This document shows positions 16,481-25,445 of a DNA stretch of 61,583 bases, piece after piece. Source of the stretch: Tistlia consotensis USBA 355 (GTDB lineage: Bacteria; Pseudomonadota; Alphaproteobacteria; Kiloniellales; DSM-21159); assembly GCF_900177295.1 (NCBI RefSeq), contig NZ_FWZX01000036.1:1-61583 (forward strand), written 5' to 3'. Below the pieces are notes generated by a model. That model had not been told where the DNA came from and did not search any database. It saw nothing but the letters and a program-made list of their open reading frames with translations. How positions within the stretch are numbered: position 1 is the stretch's first letter; every line of letters starts with the position of its first letter. The position numbers and the translations under genes were made by a program.

Positions 16481-16531
16481 CAGTCCGGTCCGCTCGCCAG
16501 GCTCCGGCCCGGAACGCACGGAGGGCGCCGC
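16481..16531. repeat. direct repeat copy 2 flanking the decayed toxin locus
   Basis: Second copy of the ~50-base sequence found at 15297-15347, starting GCAGTCCGGTCCGCTCGCCA. Its end runs into the first hairpin of the terminator-like region at 16521. Confidence 0.7.
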
Positions 16532-16587
16532 CCGGTTGCGCTGCGGGCGGCGCCCTCCTGCCCGCGGGGCCGGTCGCTCCCCGCGGG
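16521..16587 (-). terminator. tandem GC-rich hairpins after the ABC-2 exporter operon
   Basis: Two perfect hairpins lie just downstream of the minus-strand permease gene. The first pairs GAGGGCGCCGCCCG (16521-16534) with CGGGCGGCGCCCTC (16544-16557), a 14-bp stem. The second pairs CCCGCGGGG (16561-16569) with CCCCGCGGG (16579-16587), a 9-bp stem. There is no T-tract, so termination strength is uncertain. Confidence 0.5.
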
Positions 16588-16612
16588 CGTCACCGACAGG
16601 TCGGGGGGCTGG

Positions 16613-17566
16613 TCAGGCCCGGACTTCCTGGCGCTGGAAGGACACGTAGCCCAGGGTGAAGACCACGACGATGCCGGCGACGAGAGCGGAGAAATCGGGC
16701 CAAATGATCAGCAGGCTCTGGCTGAACGGCAGCGGCGTGCCGACCAGGGCTCCCTCCATCTGGCTGCGGAACAGGATGCCGAGCGAGCGCGTCGAGGGAT
16801 GCAGCAGGCCGGTCAGCATCTCGCCGTAGAGCACGTTGGGCGAGAGCCGCGACAGGTTGTGCTGCAGCTCGAACTGCTGGATCGCCGTCATCGGGTTGAG
16901 CGGGTCGAGCGGCACCAGCACGCCCGCGACCAGCGGCGTCAGCATCGGCCAGAACACCGAGAACAGCAGCCACAGGCTGAGCGCCGCCAGCGCCGAGGTC
17001 GCCGGCGAGCGGAACAGGCTGGAGAGCCAGAGGGCGATCGCCAGCCAGACCGCGCTGAAGGCCAGCGAGACGACCAGGAAGCCGAGGCCGCGCAGGATCT
17101 CCTCGCCGCTCGGCGGCAGGCCGAGCAGCAGGATGCCCATGCCGGTGACCAGCAGCCACAGCACGACGACGCAGATGCCGAGCACCAGCAGGCCGCCCAG
17201 GAACTTGCCCGCCAGCAGGGCGTCCCGATAGATCGGCTGGGCCAGGAGGCGGCTCATGGTGCGGCGCTGGTACTCGCCGTTGATCGCGTCGAAGGCGAGC
17301 GCGATGGCGACCAGCGGCAGCAGGAACGACAGGAAGCCGACGAAGGAGGGCAGCGGGTCCTGGGCCGTGGTGAACAGCCGCAGGAACAGGAAGGGATCCT
17401 CGCCGACCGTGGTCTTGAGCTGGCCGATCGCGCCGTAGACCGAGCCGATCGCGGTCAGCACGACCAGCGCCATGGCGAACAGCATGCGCGCGCTGGTCAG
17501 GTGGTCGGCCGCCTCCTTGACGGCGATCGTGGAGAGCCCGGTCCAGGGCGATCCTTCACGCCGCAT
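16613..17566 (-). CDS. ABC-2 type transporter permease
   Basis: A 317-residue membrane protein with six predicted helices. The cytoplasmic N-terminus (LSTIAVKEAADHL) leads to a first helix at about 25-45, then a periplasmic loop, and the FDAINGEYQRRTMSRLLAQPIYRDALLAGKF region typical of NosY-like ABC-2 permeases. It overlaps the 3' end of the ATPase gene by 11 bases, so the two are co-translated. Together with the NEW3-domain membrane protein it should form an export system. The cargo is unknown. Confidence 0.88.
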   Translation of the reverse strand: MRREGSPWTGLSTIAVKEAADHLTSARMLFAMALVVLTAIGSVYGAIGQLKTTVGEDPFLFLRLFTTAQDPLPSFVGFLSFLLPLVAIALAFDAINGEYQRRTMSRLLAQPIYRDALLAGKFLGGLLVLGICVVVLWLLVTGMGILLLGLPPSGEEILRGLGFLVVSLAFSAVWLAIALWLSSLFRSPATSALAALSLWLLFSVFWPMLTPLVAGVLVPLDPLNPMTAIQQFELQHNLSRLSPNVLYGEMLTGLLHPSTRSLGILFRSQMEGALVGTPLPFSQSLLIIWPDFSALVAGIVVVFTLGYVSFQRQEVRA

Positions 17567-18524
17567 TCCTCACCTCCTCGAAGTAGCGGGCATAGACGTC
17601 GTCGAGGCTCGGCTGGTGCATGGCGAGACGCTGCAGCGCCCCGCCGCGCTGCACGATCCGCTCGGCGATCGCCGGCCGGATGTCCTCGACGGCGTGGATC
17701 TTCGCCGAGCGCCGGCCGGTCATCTCCGCCCGGCCGACGCCCTCGAGATCGCGCAGCACCTCGGCGAGCGGCAGGCCCACGGCCTCGACCTCGATGACGT
17801 AGGAGCCGCCGAGCACCCGGTCGCGCAGCGCGTCGACCGCGCCGGTCAGGCCGATCCTGCCGCGGTTGATCAGCGCGACCCGGTCGCAGACCGTCTGGAC
17901 CAGCGACAGCATGTGCGACGACAGCAGCACCGTGCGGCCGTCGTCGCGCAGCTGGCGGATCAGGCCGAGCAGCTCGGTCGTCGACTGCGGGTCGAGGCCG
18001 TTGGTCGGCTCGTCGAGGATCGCGATGCGGCAGTCCTTGACCAGCACCTCGGCGACGCCGAGGCGCTGGCGCATGCCGTGGGAGAAGCCGCCGACCCGCC
18101 GGTCGCCGACCTGCCCGAGACCGACCCGCTCGAGGGCGCTGCCGATGCGCCGCTCGATCTCGCGGCGCGGCACGTCCATCAGCTTGGCGGTGAAGCGCAG
18201 GTTCTCGCGCGCCGTCATCTGGTCGTAGAAGCCGACCGAGTCCGGCAGGTAGCCGACCGCCCGCTTGACCGCGAGCGGCTGGCGCAGAGGATCGAGGCCG
18301 AGCACGCTGACCCGTCCCCTGGTCGGCTCGGTCAGGCCGAGCAGGATCAGGATCATGGTGGTCTTGCCGGAGCCGTTCGGGCCAAGCAGCCCGAACACCT
18401 CCCCGGCCTCGACGGCGAGATCGAGCCCGTCGACCGCGGCGACCGCGCCGTAGCGCTTGACCAGGCCCTGGACCTCCAGGACCGGGCCGCCCATCCGCGG
18501 AGCCGTCTTTCCCGGCGCGCTCAT
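17556..18524 (-). CDS. ABC transporter ATP-binding protein (exporter type)
   Basis: A 322-residue ATPase. Walker A is GPNGSGKT at 48-55, the signature region is FSHGMRQRLG near 147 and Walker B is AILDEPTNGLDP near 170. A C-terminal extension beyond ~240 (IHAVEDIRPAIAERIVQRGGAL) is typical of ABC-2 exporter ATPases. The ATG at 18524 forms an ATGA overlap with the end of the upstream NEW3-domain gene; the longer frame from 18602 is not needed. Confidence 0.9.
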   Translation of the reverse strand: MSAPGKTAPRMGGPVLEVQGLVKRYGAVAAVDGLDLAVEAGEVFGLLGPNGSGKTTMILILLGLTEPTRGRVSVLGLDPLRQPLAVKRAVGYLPDSVGFYDQMTARENLRFTAKLMDVPRREIERRIGSALERVGLGQVGDRRVGGFSHGMRQRLGVAEVLVKDCRIAILDEPTNGLDPQSTTELLGLIRQLRDDGRTVLLSSHMLSLVQTVCDRVALINRGRIGLTGAVDALRDRVLGGSYVIEVEAVGLPLAEVLRDLEGVGRAEMTGRRSAKIHAVEDIRPAIAERIVQRGGALQRLAMHQPSLDDVYARYFEEVRNAA

Positions 18525-19720
18525 CGCCGGCCGTACCGCCGGACGCCGACCGCCAGCACCATCAGGGCGATCAGGATGACCACGACGCCGATGATGCCCC
18601 ACATCGTCGAGGTCATCACCGTGATCCGGAAATCGGCGCTGTTCGAGACGCCCTTGCCGTTGGCCCGCACGCTCATCATGTAGTCGCCGGCCACGGCCTT
18701 GTCGCCGGGCGTGACCTCGACCGTGACCTTCTGCTGCTGGTCCGGCTGCAGCTCGGGCAGGGTCTTGGGATCGACCTTGACCTTCCAGCCCGAGGGCGCG
18801 TCGGCGCGCAGGCTCAGGTCGTGGGCCGGGGCCGAGCCGCTGTTGGCGACGGTGAAGGTGAAGTCGCGCTCCTCGCCGGCGGTGGCGCTGCCCGAGAGCA
18901 TGCCGTTCGGGCCCTCCAGCGCGACGGCCGGCTGGCCGGTGACGTCGAGCTCCAGGTTGGCCGAGGCCTTGGCGACGTCGGACTGGGCGCCGACCTGGAC
19001 CTGGTAGTGGCCGGCCGCGACGTTCTGCGGCGGGTGCACCTTGGCGTGGACGGTCTTGGAGGCGCCGGCCTTGACCGGCAGGCTGGTGATCTCCTGGCTG
19101 CCGTAGCCCTCGGTGAAGGCAACCTCGAAACCGTCGGGCGCGGCGGCCGCCAGGTTGACCACCGTGTCGTTCAGGCTCTCGTTCTTCAGGGTGAGCTCGA
19201 AGTCGAAGGACGACTTGGCCGTGCCGCGCAGGTCCGGCAGCTTCGGATCGAGCGTCAGCTTGGCCGGCTTCGGCGCCGCCAGGGTCAGCTTGACCGGCAG
19301 GGTCATGGTCCGGCCCTCGCCCTGGCCGACGACCTTGCCCTCGACCTCGAAGGCGTAGGTGCCGGCCTTGGCGGTCTTGGGCGGCGTCAGGTGCAGGTCG
19401 AGCGAGACCGTGCGGTCGGTGCCGACCATCGCGGCCTCGATCGCCGCGCCGCCGCCGTCGATCTCCGACTTCCAGCCGTCCGGCAGGCCGTCGACGGAAA
19501 GCTCGACGCGCTGCGGCGGCAGGTTCTTGTTCATCAGGTCGAGACCGATGCGGATCGCATCGCCGAAATCGGCGTTGCGCTCCGGATAGTCCGTGGTCAG
19601 CCAGAGGCCGGTCAGCTGCGGCGTCTCGGCCGCGGCGGTCCCGGCATGAAGGGGAGACAGTGCGAAAAGGGCTGTCCCGGCAACGACCAGCGCGGACAGC
19701 AGAGTTCGCCCATGACGCAT
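18521..19720 (-). CDS. NEW3-domain membrane-anchored protein, ABC exporter partner
   Basis: A 399-residue exported protein. A signal peptide covers about residues 1-31 (SALVVAGTALFALSP...AGTAAAE). The bulk consists of repeated immunoglobulin-like NEW3 domains with patterns such as LPDGWKSEIDG, APDGFEVAFTEG and APSGWKVKVDPKTLPELQPDQQQKVTVEVTP. A single C-terminal helix (TMWGIIGVVVILIALMVLAVG) ends in RRYGRR, so the domains face the periplasm. It is first in an operon with an ABC-2 ATPase and permease, which suggests a periplasmic scaffold or substrate-binding part of the exporter. Confidence 0.85.
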   Translation of the reverse strand: MRHGRTLLSALVVAGTALFALSPLHAGTAAAETPQLTGLWLTTDYPERNADFGDAIRIGLDLMNKNLPPQRVELSVDGLPDGWKSEIDGGGAAIEAAMVGTDRTVSLDLHLTPPKTAKAGTYAFEVEGKVVGQGEGRTMTLPVKLTLAAPKPAKLTLDPKLPDLRGTAKSSFDFELTLKNESLNDTVVNLAAAAPDGFEVAFTEGYGSQEITSLPVKAGASKTVHAKVHPPQNVAAGHYQVQVGAQSDVAKASANLELDVTGQPAVALEGPNGMLSGSATAGEERDFTFTVANSGSAPAHDLSLRADAPSGWKVKVDPKTLPELQPDQQQKVTVEVTPGDKAVAGDYMMSVRANGKGVSNSADFRITVMTSTMWGIIGVVVILIALMVLAVGVRRYGRR

Positions 19721-20207
19721 GGGGTGATTCTCCTGCTTCTTGAAGTGTCCAAAACCTCGGTTTCGGGCTGGAGATTGGCTGCCGGGAATGTGGCTCGAAT
19801 GTGGAAACTTCCTTAAATTATGTTCATGTTAAGTGATTTTAATGTTCATTACAGACAGCCGGCGCGGTACTTTGTTGCTCGCGCGCCGACCCGGCGGCCG
19901 CTCGCTGGTCGGCCCCGTTCCTAACGGCGCAAGAAGTGCCGCTTTTCCGTCAGTCGGCCGGCCGCCGAAAGCGTAGATCTACGAGGGATCGGGGGTCACC
20001 GGCGGGGGGTCGGTGAACGGGCGTCTGCCGTAGGCAGCACGCGTTTCGAGGACGTTGCGATGCGGCGAATTCGAGCGAAAGGTTGGCAATGCCGGCCGCT
20101 TCGGTGACAATGCATCGCAACAAGCCTCGCGCCAGCCGGCCCTCCTGCGGTCGAGATCCGCGAGCGAAAAATCAAGACGAGCAACGAGCAGGGAGCATCA
20201 GACTTAC
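19721..20207. promoter_or_regulatory. divergent promoter region with AT-rich block and candidate operators
   Basis: This 487-base spacer holds no gene. An unusually AT-rich block lies at about 19800-19855. It contains ATGTTCAT twice (19820-19827 and 19842-19849), 22 bp apart, so both face the same side of the helix. Further right is a perfect 12-bp palindrome CGTAGATCTACG (19972-19983). The AT-rich block is about 100 bases before the NEW3 gene start and so probably serves that operon. The plus-strand ABC importer has GGGAG at 20191-20195. Confidence 0.4.
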
Positions 20208-21797
20208 ATGGACAAGATCAGCCGTCTGACCGATCTGGCCGAGTCCGGCCTGGTCGACCGCAGGGGTTTCATGACCGGCGCGCTGGCGCTGGGCCTGACT
20301 GTGGGCGCGGCCTCGAGCCTGTGGAGCAACACCGCGCGTGCCGCGGCGAAGAAGGGCGGCCACCTGCGCCTCGCGCTGGGCAGCGGCTCGACCACGGACT
20401 CGCTGGATCCGGCGACCCTGGACAGCACCTTCAACCAGATTCTGGGCTACGGCACGCTGCGCAACTGCCTGACCGAGGTGAAGGCCGACAGCTCGGTCGG
20501 TCCCGAGCTGGCGGAGAGCTGGGAGGCCCAGCCCGACGCCTCGACCTGGGTGTTCACGCTGCGCAAGGGAGTCACCTTCCACAGCGGCAAGACCGTGACG
20601 ACCGACGACGTCATCGCCTCGATGGAGCACCACCGCGCCAAGGACTCGACGTCGGCGGCCAAGCCGCTGGTGCAGTCGATCGAGTCGATGAAGGCCGACG
20701 GGCCGGACAAGATCGTCTTCAAGCTGACCTCGGGGAACGCCGACTTCCCCTACTACATGGCCGACTACCACCTCTGCATCCTGCCCTCGAAGGACGGCAA
20801 GGTGGACGCGACCTCGGGCGACGGCACCGGCGGCTTCATCCTGGAGAACTTCGAGCCGGGCGTGCGCGCGACCGCCAAGCGCAACCCGAACTACTTCAAG
20901 AGCGACCGCGCCTGGTTCGATTCGGTCGAGCTGCTGTCGATCACCGACCCGGCGGCGCGCACCAACGCGATCACGACCGGCGAGGTCGACGTCATGGAGC
21001 GCGTCGACCTGAAGACGGTGAACCTGCTCAAGCGCCGCTCCGGCATCAACGTCATCGAGACCGTCGGCCTGCAGCACTACACCATGCCGATGATCACGAC
21101 CCAGGAGCCGTTCAACGACAACGACGTGCGCCTGGCCCTGAAGTACGCGGTCAAGCGCGAGGAGCTGCTGGAGAAGGTGCTGCGCGGCTACGGCCGGGTC
21201 GGCAACGACCAGCCGCTGGCGCCCGCCAACCGCTTCTACGCGACCGACATCGAGCAGCGGACCTACGATCCGGACAAGGCCAAGTTCCACCTGAAGAAGG
21301 CCGGCCGCGAGAATCTCAAGGTCAAGCTGAGCGCCGCCGACGCGGCCTTCGCGGGCGCCGTCGAGGCGGCCGTGCTGTACCAGGCCTCGGCCCGGGCCGC
21401 CGGCATCGAGATCGAGGTCGTGCGCGAGCCGAACGACGGCTACTGGTCGAACGTCTGGCTGAAGAAGCCCTTCTGCATGTGCTACTGGGGCGGCCGTCCG
21501 ACCGCCGACCAGATGTTCACCACGGTCTACTCGGCCGGGGCGCCCTGGAACGACGCCTACTGGACCAACGACAAGTTCAACAAGCTGCTGGTCGAGGCGC
21601 GCGCCACCCTGGACCAGGAGAAGCGCGCCCAGATGTACCGCGAGATGCAGCTGATCGTGCGCGACGAGGGCGGGACCATCATCCCGCTGTTCGCCAGCTA
21701 CGTCGACGCCGCGACCGACAAGATCGGCCACGGCGACATCGCCGGCAACTACGCGCTCGACGGCCTGAAGCTCACCGAGCGCTGGTGGTTCGCCTGA
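20208..21797 (+). CDS. ABC transporter substrate-binding protein, family 5 (peptide/opine type)
   Basis: A 529-residue periplasmic binding protein of the DppA/OppA class. The N-terminus has a twin-arginine signal, DRRGFMTGALALG (RR at 18-19), with cleavage near ARAAAKKG. The family 5 features ELAESWEAQPDASTWVFTLRKGVTFHSGK and FNDNDVRLALKYAVKREEL are present. The ATG at 20208 gives this signal cleanly; the frame extends upstream without conserved content. It leads an operon with two permeases and a double ATPase. The ligand (peptide, opine, sugar or other) is not determinable. Confidence 0.92.
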   Translation: MDKISRLTDLAESGLVDRRGFMTGALALGLTVGAASSLWSNTARAAAKKGGHLRLALGSGSTTDSLDPATLDSTFNQILGYGTLRNCLTEVKADSSVGPELAESWEAQPDASTWVFTLRKGVTFHSGKTVTTDDVIASMEHHRAKDSTSAAKPLVQSIESMKADGPDKIVFKLTSGNADFPYYMADYHLCILPSKDGKVDATSGDGTGGFILENFEPGVRATAKRNPNYFKSDRAWFDSVELLSITDPAARTNAITTGEVDVMERVDLKTVNLLKRRSGINVIETVGLQHYTMPMITTQEPFNDNDVRLALKYAVKREELLEKVLRGYGRVGNDQPLAPANRFYATDIEQRTYDPDKAKFHLKKAGRENLKVKLSAADAAFAGAVEAAVLYQASARAAGIEIEVVREPNDGYWSNVWLKKPFCMCYWGGRPTADQMFTTVYSAGAPWNDAYWTNDKFNKLLVEARATLDQEKRAQMYREMQLIVRDEGGTIIPLFASYVDAATDKIGHGDIAGNYALDGLKLTERWWFA

Positions 21798-21827
21798 GTC
21801 GTCGCGTGGCGCCCGGCGGCCCCTGCG

Positions 21828-22784
21828 ATGGGTAAGATCCTGGTCATGGTGGCCCAGCGCCTGGCGCTGGGCCTCCTGACGCTCTTCATCGTCTCGCTGA
21901 TCATCTTCCTCAGCGTCGAGCTGCTGCCGGGCGACCTGGCCCAGGAGATCCTGGGCCAGGGCGCGACGCCGGAGACCGTGGCCGTGTTCCGCCACCAGCT
22001 CGGGCTCGACCTGCCGGCGCACATCCGCTACCTGCACTGGCTGGGCGGCATGCTGCAGGGCGACTTCGGGCAGAGCCTGGCCAACAAGCGGGACATCGCC
22101 GAGCTGATCTCGGGCCGGCTCGGCAACACGCTGTTCCTGGCCGGCCTGGCGGCGGTGATCTCGGTGCCCCTGGCCCTCACCCTGGGCATCCTGGCGGCGC
22201 TCTACCGCAACACCTTCTTCGACCGCGCGGTCAACGTCTTCGCGCTGTCCTCGGTGTCCTTCCCCGAGTTCTTCATCGCCTACGTGCTGATCCTGTTCCT
22301 GGCGGTGCAGCTCGGCTGGTTCCCGAGCATCTCGAACATCGGGCCGAACACCGAGTTCTTCGAGCGGGTCTACCGCTCGCTGCTGCCGGCGCTGACCCTG
22401 ACCCTGGTCGTGATGGCGCACATGATGCGCATGACCCGCGCCGCGATCATCAACCTGATGGCCAGCCCCTACATCGAGATGGCGCGCCTGAAGGGCCTGA
22501 CGCCGCGCCGCGTGATCCTGCACCACGCGCTGCCCAACGCGCTGTCGCCGATCATCAACGTGGTCGCCCTCAACCTCGCCTACCTGGTCGTCGGCGTGGT
22601 CGTGGTCGAGGTCGTCTTCGTCTATCCCGGGCTCGGCCAGCTGATGGTCGATTCGGTCTCGAAGCGCGACATCACCGTGGTCCAGGCCTGCTCGCTGATC
22701 TTCGCCGCGACCTACGTCCTCCTCAACCTGACCGCGGACGTGCTGTCGATCGTCAGCAACCCGCGGCTCATGCACGCGCGCTAG
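21828..22784 (+). CDS. ABC transporter permease (DppB type)
   Basis: A 318-residue permease with six helices. The N-terminal RLALGLLTLFIVSLIIFLSVELLPGD and the EAA-type loop EMARLKGLTPRRVILHHALPNALSPIIN mark the DppB/OppB group. It follows the binding-protein gene by 30 bases and precedes the DppC-type permease by 15. Confidence 0.92.
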   Translation: MGKILVMVAQRLALGLLTLFIVSLIIFLSVELLPGDLAQEILGQGATPETVAVFRHQLGLDLPAHIRYLHWLGGMLQGDFGQSLANKRDIAELISGRLGNTLFLAGLAAVISVPLALTLGILAALYRNTFFDRAVNVFALSSVSFPEFFIAYVLILFLAVQLGWFPSISNIGPNTEFFERVYRSLLPALTLTLVVMAHMMRMTRAAIINLMASPYIEMARLKGLTPRRVILHHALPNALSPIINVVALNLAYLVVGVVVVEVVFVYPGLGQLMVDSVSKRDITVVQACSLIFAATYVLLNLTADVLSIVSNPRLMHAR

Positions 22785-22799
22785 AAGGGAGGCCGCACC

Positions 22800-23627
22800 A
22801 TGGAAGCCGCCCTGAAGCTGCTGCGCAGCGCGCCGGCCACCGCGATCTTCGGCGTCACGGTCATCGTCACCTACGTGCTGGTCGCGATCTTCGCGCACTG
22901 GCTCGCCCCCTACGGCGAGACCCAGATCGTCGGCGCCGAGTACCTGCCCTGGTCGGACCAGTACCTGCTCGGCACCGACAACCTGGGCCGGGACATGCTG
23001 AGCCGGCTGATCTTCGGCGCCCGCAACACCGTCGGCATCGCCTTCCTGACGACCTGCCTCGCCTTCCTGCTCGGCGGCCTGACCGGCCTGCTGGCGGCGA
23101 CCCTGCGCGGCTGGGTCGACCAGCTGTTCAGCCGCGCGATCGACGTGCTGATGGCGATCCCGGCGCTGATCTTCGCCCTGCTGATCCTGACCGTGGTCGG
23201 CACCTCGATACCGGCCCTGGTCTGCGTCATCGCGGTGCTGGAATCGACCCGCGTCTACCGCCTGGCCCGCGCCGTCGCCATGAACATCGTGGTCATGGAC
23301 TTCGTCGAGGTCGCGCGGCTGCGCGGCGAGGGCCTGGCCTGGATCATCCGCCGCGAGATCCTGCCCAACGCGCTGCCGCCGCTGGTCGCCGAGTTCGGCC
23401 TCAGGTTCTGCTTCGTCTTCCTGTTCATCTCGGCGCTGTCGTTCCTCGGCCTCGGCATCCAGCCGCCGACCGCCGACTGGGGCTCGATGGTGCGCGAGAA
23501 CGCGACCCTGATCACCTTCGGCGACATCACGCCCCTGCTGCCGGCCGCGGCCATCGCGCTGCTGACCGTCGGCGTCAACTTCGTGGTCGACTGGTTCCTG
23601 CACAAGACCAGCGGGTTGAAGACATGA
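22800..23627 (+). CDS. ABC transporter permease (DppC type)
   Basis: A 275-residue permease. It has the DppC-type periplasmic stretch LLGTDNLGRDMLSRLIFGARNT and the EAA loop EVARLRGEGLAWIIRREILPNALPPL, followed by LSFLGLGIQPPTADWGSM. The ATG is preceded by AAGGGAGG. Its stop overlaps the start of the ATPase gene (ATGA), so stoichiometry is probably set by translational coupling. Confidence 0.92.
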   Translation: MEAALKLLRSAPATAIFGVTVIVTYVLVAIFAHWLAPYGETQIVGAEYLPWSDQYLLGTDNLGRDMLSRLIFGARNTVGIAFLTTCLAFLLGGLTGLLAATLRGWVDQLFSRAIDVLMAIPALIFALLILTVVGTSIPALVCVIAVLESTRVYRLARAVAMNIVVMDFVEVARLRGEGLAWIIRREILPNALPPLVAEFGLRFCFVFLFISALSFLGLGIQPPTADWGSMVRENATLITFGDITPLLPAAAIALLTVGVNFVVDWFLHKTSGLKT

Positions 23628-25366
23628 GCGACGAGACGGTGAAGAACGGTGCGGGCCGCGACGGCTCCGGCCATGACGGCAGCGGCGCGGTCGAGGCCGG
23701 CGTCGGCCGCTCGAACAAGCCGGCCGAGATCCTGCTCAGGATCCGCGGCCTGAAGATCGAGGGCCGCAGCGGCGAGACCTGGAGCGAGATCGTCAAGGGC
23801 GTCGACCTCGACCTGCACAAGGGCGAGGTGCTCGGCCTGATCGGCGAGTCAGGCGCCGGCAAGTCGACCATCGGCCTCGCCGCCATGGGCTTCGCGCGCG
23901 ACGGCTGCCGGATCAGCGGCGGCTCGGTCGAGTTCGACGGCCTCGACCTGGTCAAGGCGGGCGTGCGCAAGCGCCGGCGCCTGCGCGGCAGCCGCATCGC
24001 CTACGTCGCCCAGTCGGCGGCGGCCGCCTTCAACCCGGCACACAAGCTGATCGACCAGTACACCGAGACGCCCGTCCAGCACGGCATCGCCGGCCGCGCC
24101 GAGAGCGAGCGGGACGCGATCGAGCTCTACCGCCGCCTGCGCCTGCCCAATCCCGAGGAGATCGGCTTCCGCTATCCGCACCAGGTCTCGGGCGGCCAGC
24201 TGCAGCGCGCCATGACCGCCATGGCCATGGCCTGCCGGCCCGACCTGATCATCTTCGACGAGCCGACGACGGCGCTCGACGTGACCACCCAGATCGAGGT
24301 GCTGGCAGCGATCCGCGACATCGTCCAGCAGTTCGACACGGCGGCGATCTACATCACCCACGACCTCGCCGTGGTCGCCCAGATGGCCGACCGCATCATG
24401 GTGCTGCGCTACGGCAAGCTGGTCGAGGAGGCGCCGACCCGGACCATGCTGTCGGCGCCGAAGAAGGACTACACCAAGTCGCTCTGGGCGGTGCGCTCGT
24501 TCCATGCCGAGGAGCGCCCGCGGCCCGCGGGCGAGACGCCGGTGCTGGCCGTCGAGCACGTCACCGCCGCCTACGGCAAGACCCGGGTGCTGCACGACGT
24601 CTCCTTCGAGATCCACCGCCAGCGAACCGTCGCGGTGGTCGGCGAGTCGGGCAGCGGCAAGAGCACCACGGCCAGGGTCATCACCGGCCTGCTGCCGCCG
24701 CTCGAGGGCCGCATCCTCTACAAGGGCAAGCCGCTGCCGCCGAAGTTCAGCGACCGCTCGAAGGAGCAGCTGAAGACCATCCAGATGATCTACCAGATGG
24801 CCGACACCGCGATGAACCCGAAGCAGCCGGTGCGCGAGATCATCGGCCGGCCGCTGAAGTTCTATCTCGGCATGAACGGCCGCCAGCGCGAGGAGCGGAT
24901 CCGCGAGCTGCTGTCGCTGATCGAGCTCGAGCCCAAGGACTTCATCGACCGCCTGCCGGGCGAGCTGTCGGGCGGCCAGAAGCAGCGCATCTGCATCGCC
25001 CGCGCGCTCGCCGCCGAGCCGTCGGTGATCATCTGCGACGAGGTCACCTCGGCCCTCGACCAGCTGGTCGCCGAGGGCATCCTGAAGCTGCTCGACCGCC
25101 TGCAGGGCGAGCTCGGCCTGGCCTACATGTTCATCACCCACGACCTGGCGACCGTGAAGGCGATCGCCGACGAGGTCGTGGTGATGCTGCAGGGCAAGGT
25201 CGTCGAGTCCGGCCCGAAGAGCGAGATGTTCACGCCGCCGCACCACGCCTACACCGAGCTGCTGCTCTCCTCGGTGCCGGAGATGGACCCCGACTGGCTC
25301 GACGAGCTGCTCGCCGCCCGCGCCCGCGGCGAGGCCGGCGGCAAGATCGAAGCGGCGGACAACTAG
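23624..25366 (+). CDS. ABC transporter double ATP-binding protein (fused DppD-DppF)
   Basis: A 580-residue protein containing both nucleotide-binding domains that are separate genes in the classical Dpp system. The first Walker A is GESGAGKS at 74-81 with signature [10 protein letters not shown] and [10 protein letters not shown]; the second is GESGSGKS near 340 with LSGGQKQR and [11 protein letters not shown] hydrophilic N-terminal tail of about 35 residues (glycine/aspartate/serine-rich) precedes domain 1. The second Walker B reads DEVTSALD instead of DEPTSALD, a common variant. Confidence 0.93.
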   Translation: MSDETVKNGAGRDGSGHDGSGAVEAGVGRSNKPAEILLRIRGLKIEGRSGETWSEIVKGVDLDLHKGEVLGLIGESGAGKSTIGLAAMGFARDGCRISGGSVEFDGLDLVKAGVRKRRRLRGSRIAYVAQSAAAAFNPAHKLIDQYTETPVQHGIAGRAESERDAIELYRRLRLPNPEEIGFRYPHQVSGGQLQRAMTAMAMACRPDLIIFDEPTTALDVTTQIEVLAAIRDIVQQFDTAAIYITHDLAVVAQMADRIMVLRYGKLVEEAPTRTMLSAPKKDYTKSLWAVRSFHAEERPRPAGETPVLAVEHVTAAYGKTRVLHDVSFEIHRQRTVAVVGESGSGKSTTARVITGLLPPLEGRILYKGKPLPPKFSDRSKEQLKTIQMIYQMADTAMNPKQPVREIIGRPLKFYLGMNGRQREERIRELLSLIELEPKDFIDRLPGELSGGQKQRICIARALAAEPSVIICDEVTSALDQLVAEGILKLLDRLQGELGLAYMFITHDLATVKAIADEVVVMLQGKVVESGPKSEMFTPPHHAYTELLLSSVPEMDPDWLDELLAARARGEAGGKIEAADN

Positions 25367-25445
25367 CCGCCGCAGGCCCTCCCCAGAACGGCCACCTTCC
25401 GGGCGCAGCCTCGCTCACAGCCCACCCGAGCGAGGGAGCGGACGG

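Noticed and set aside
20172-23603. A 1143-residue minus-strand frame antisense to the ABC importer
   Set aside because: Composition is Arg/Gly/Asp/His/Gln repeats without domains; it mirrors the codon bias of well-identified genes on the plus strand.
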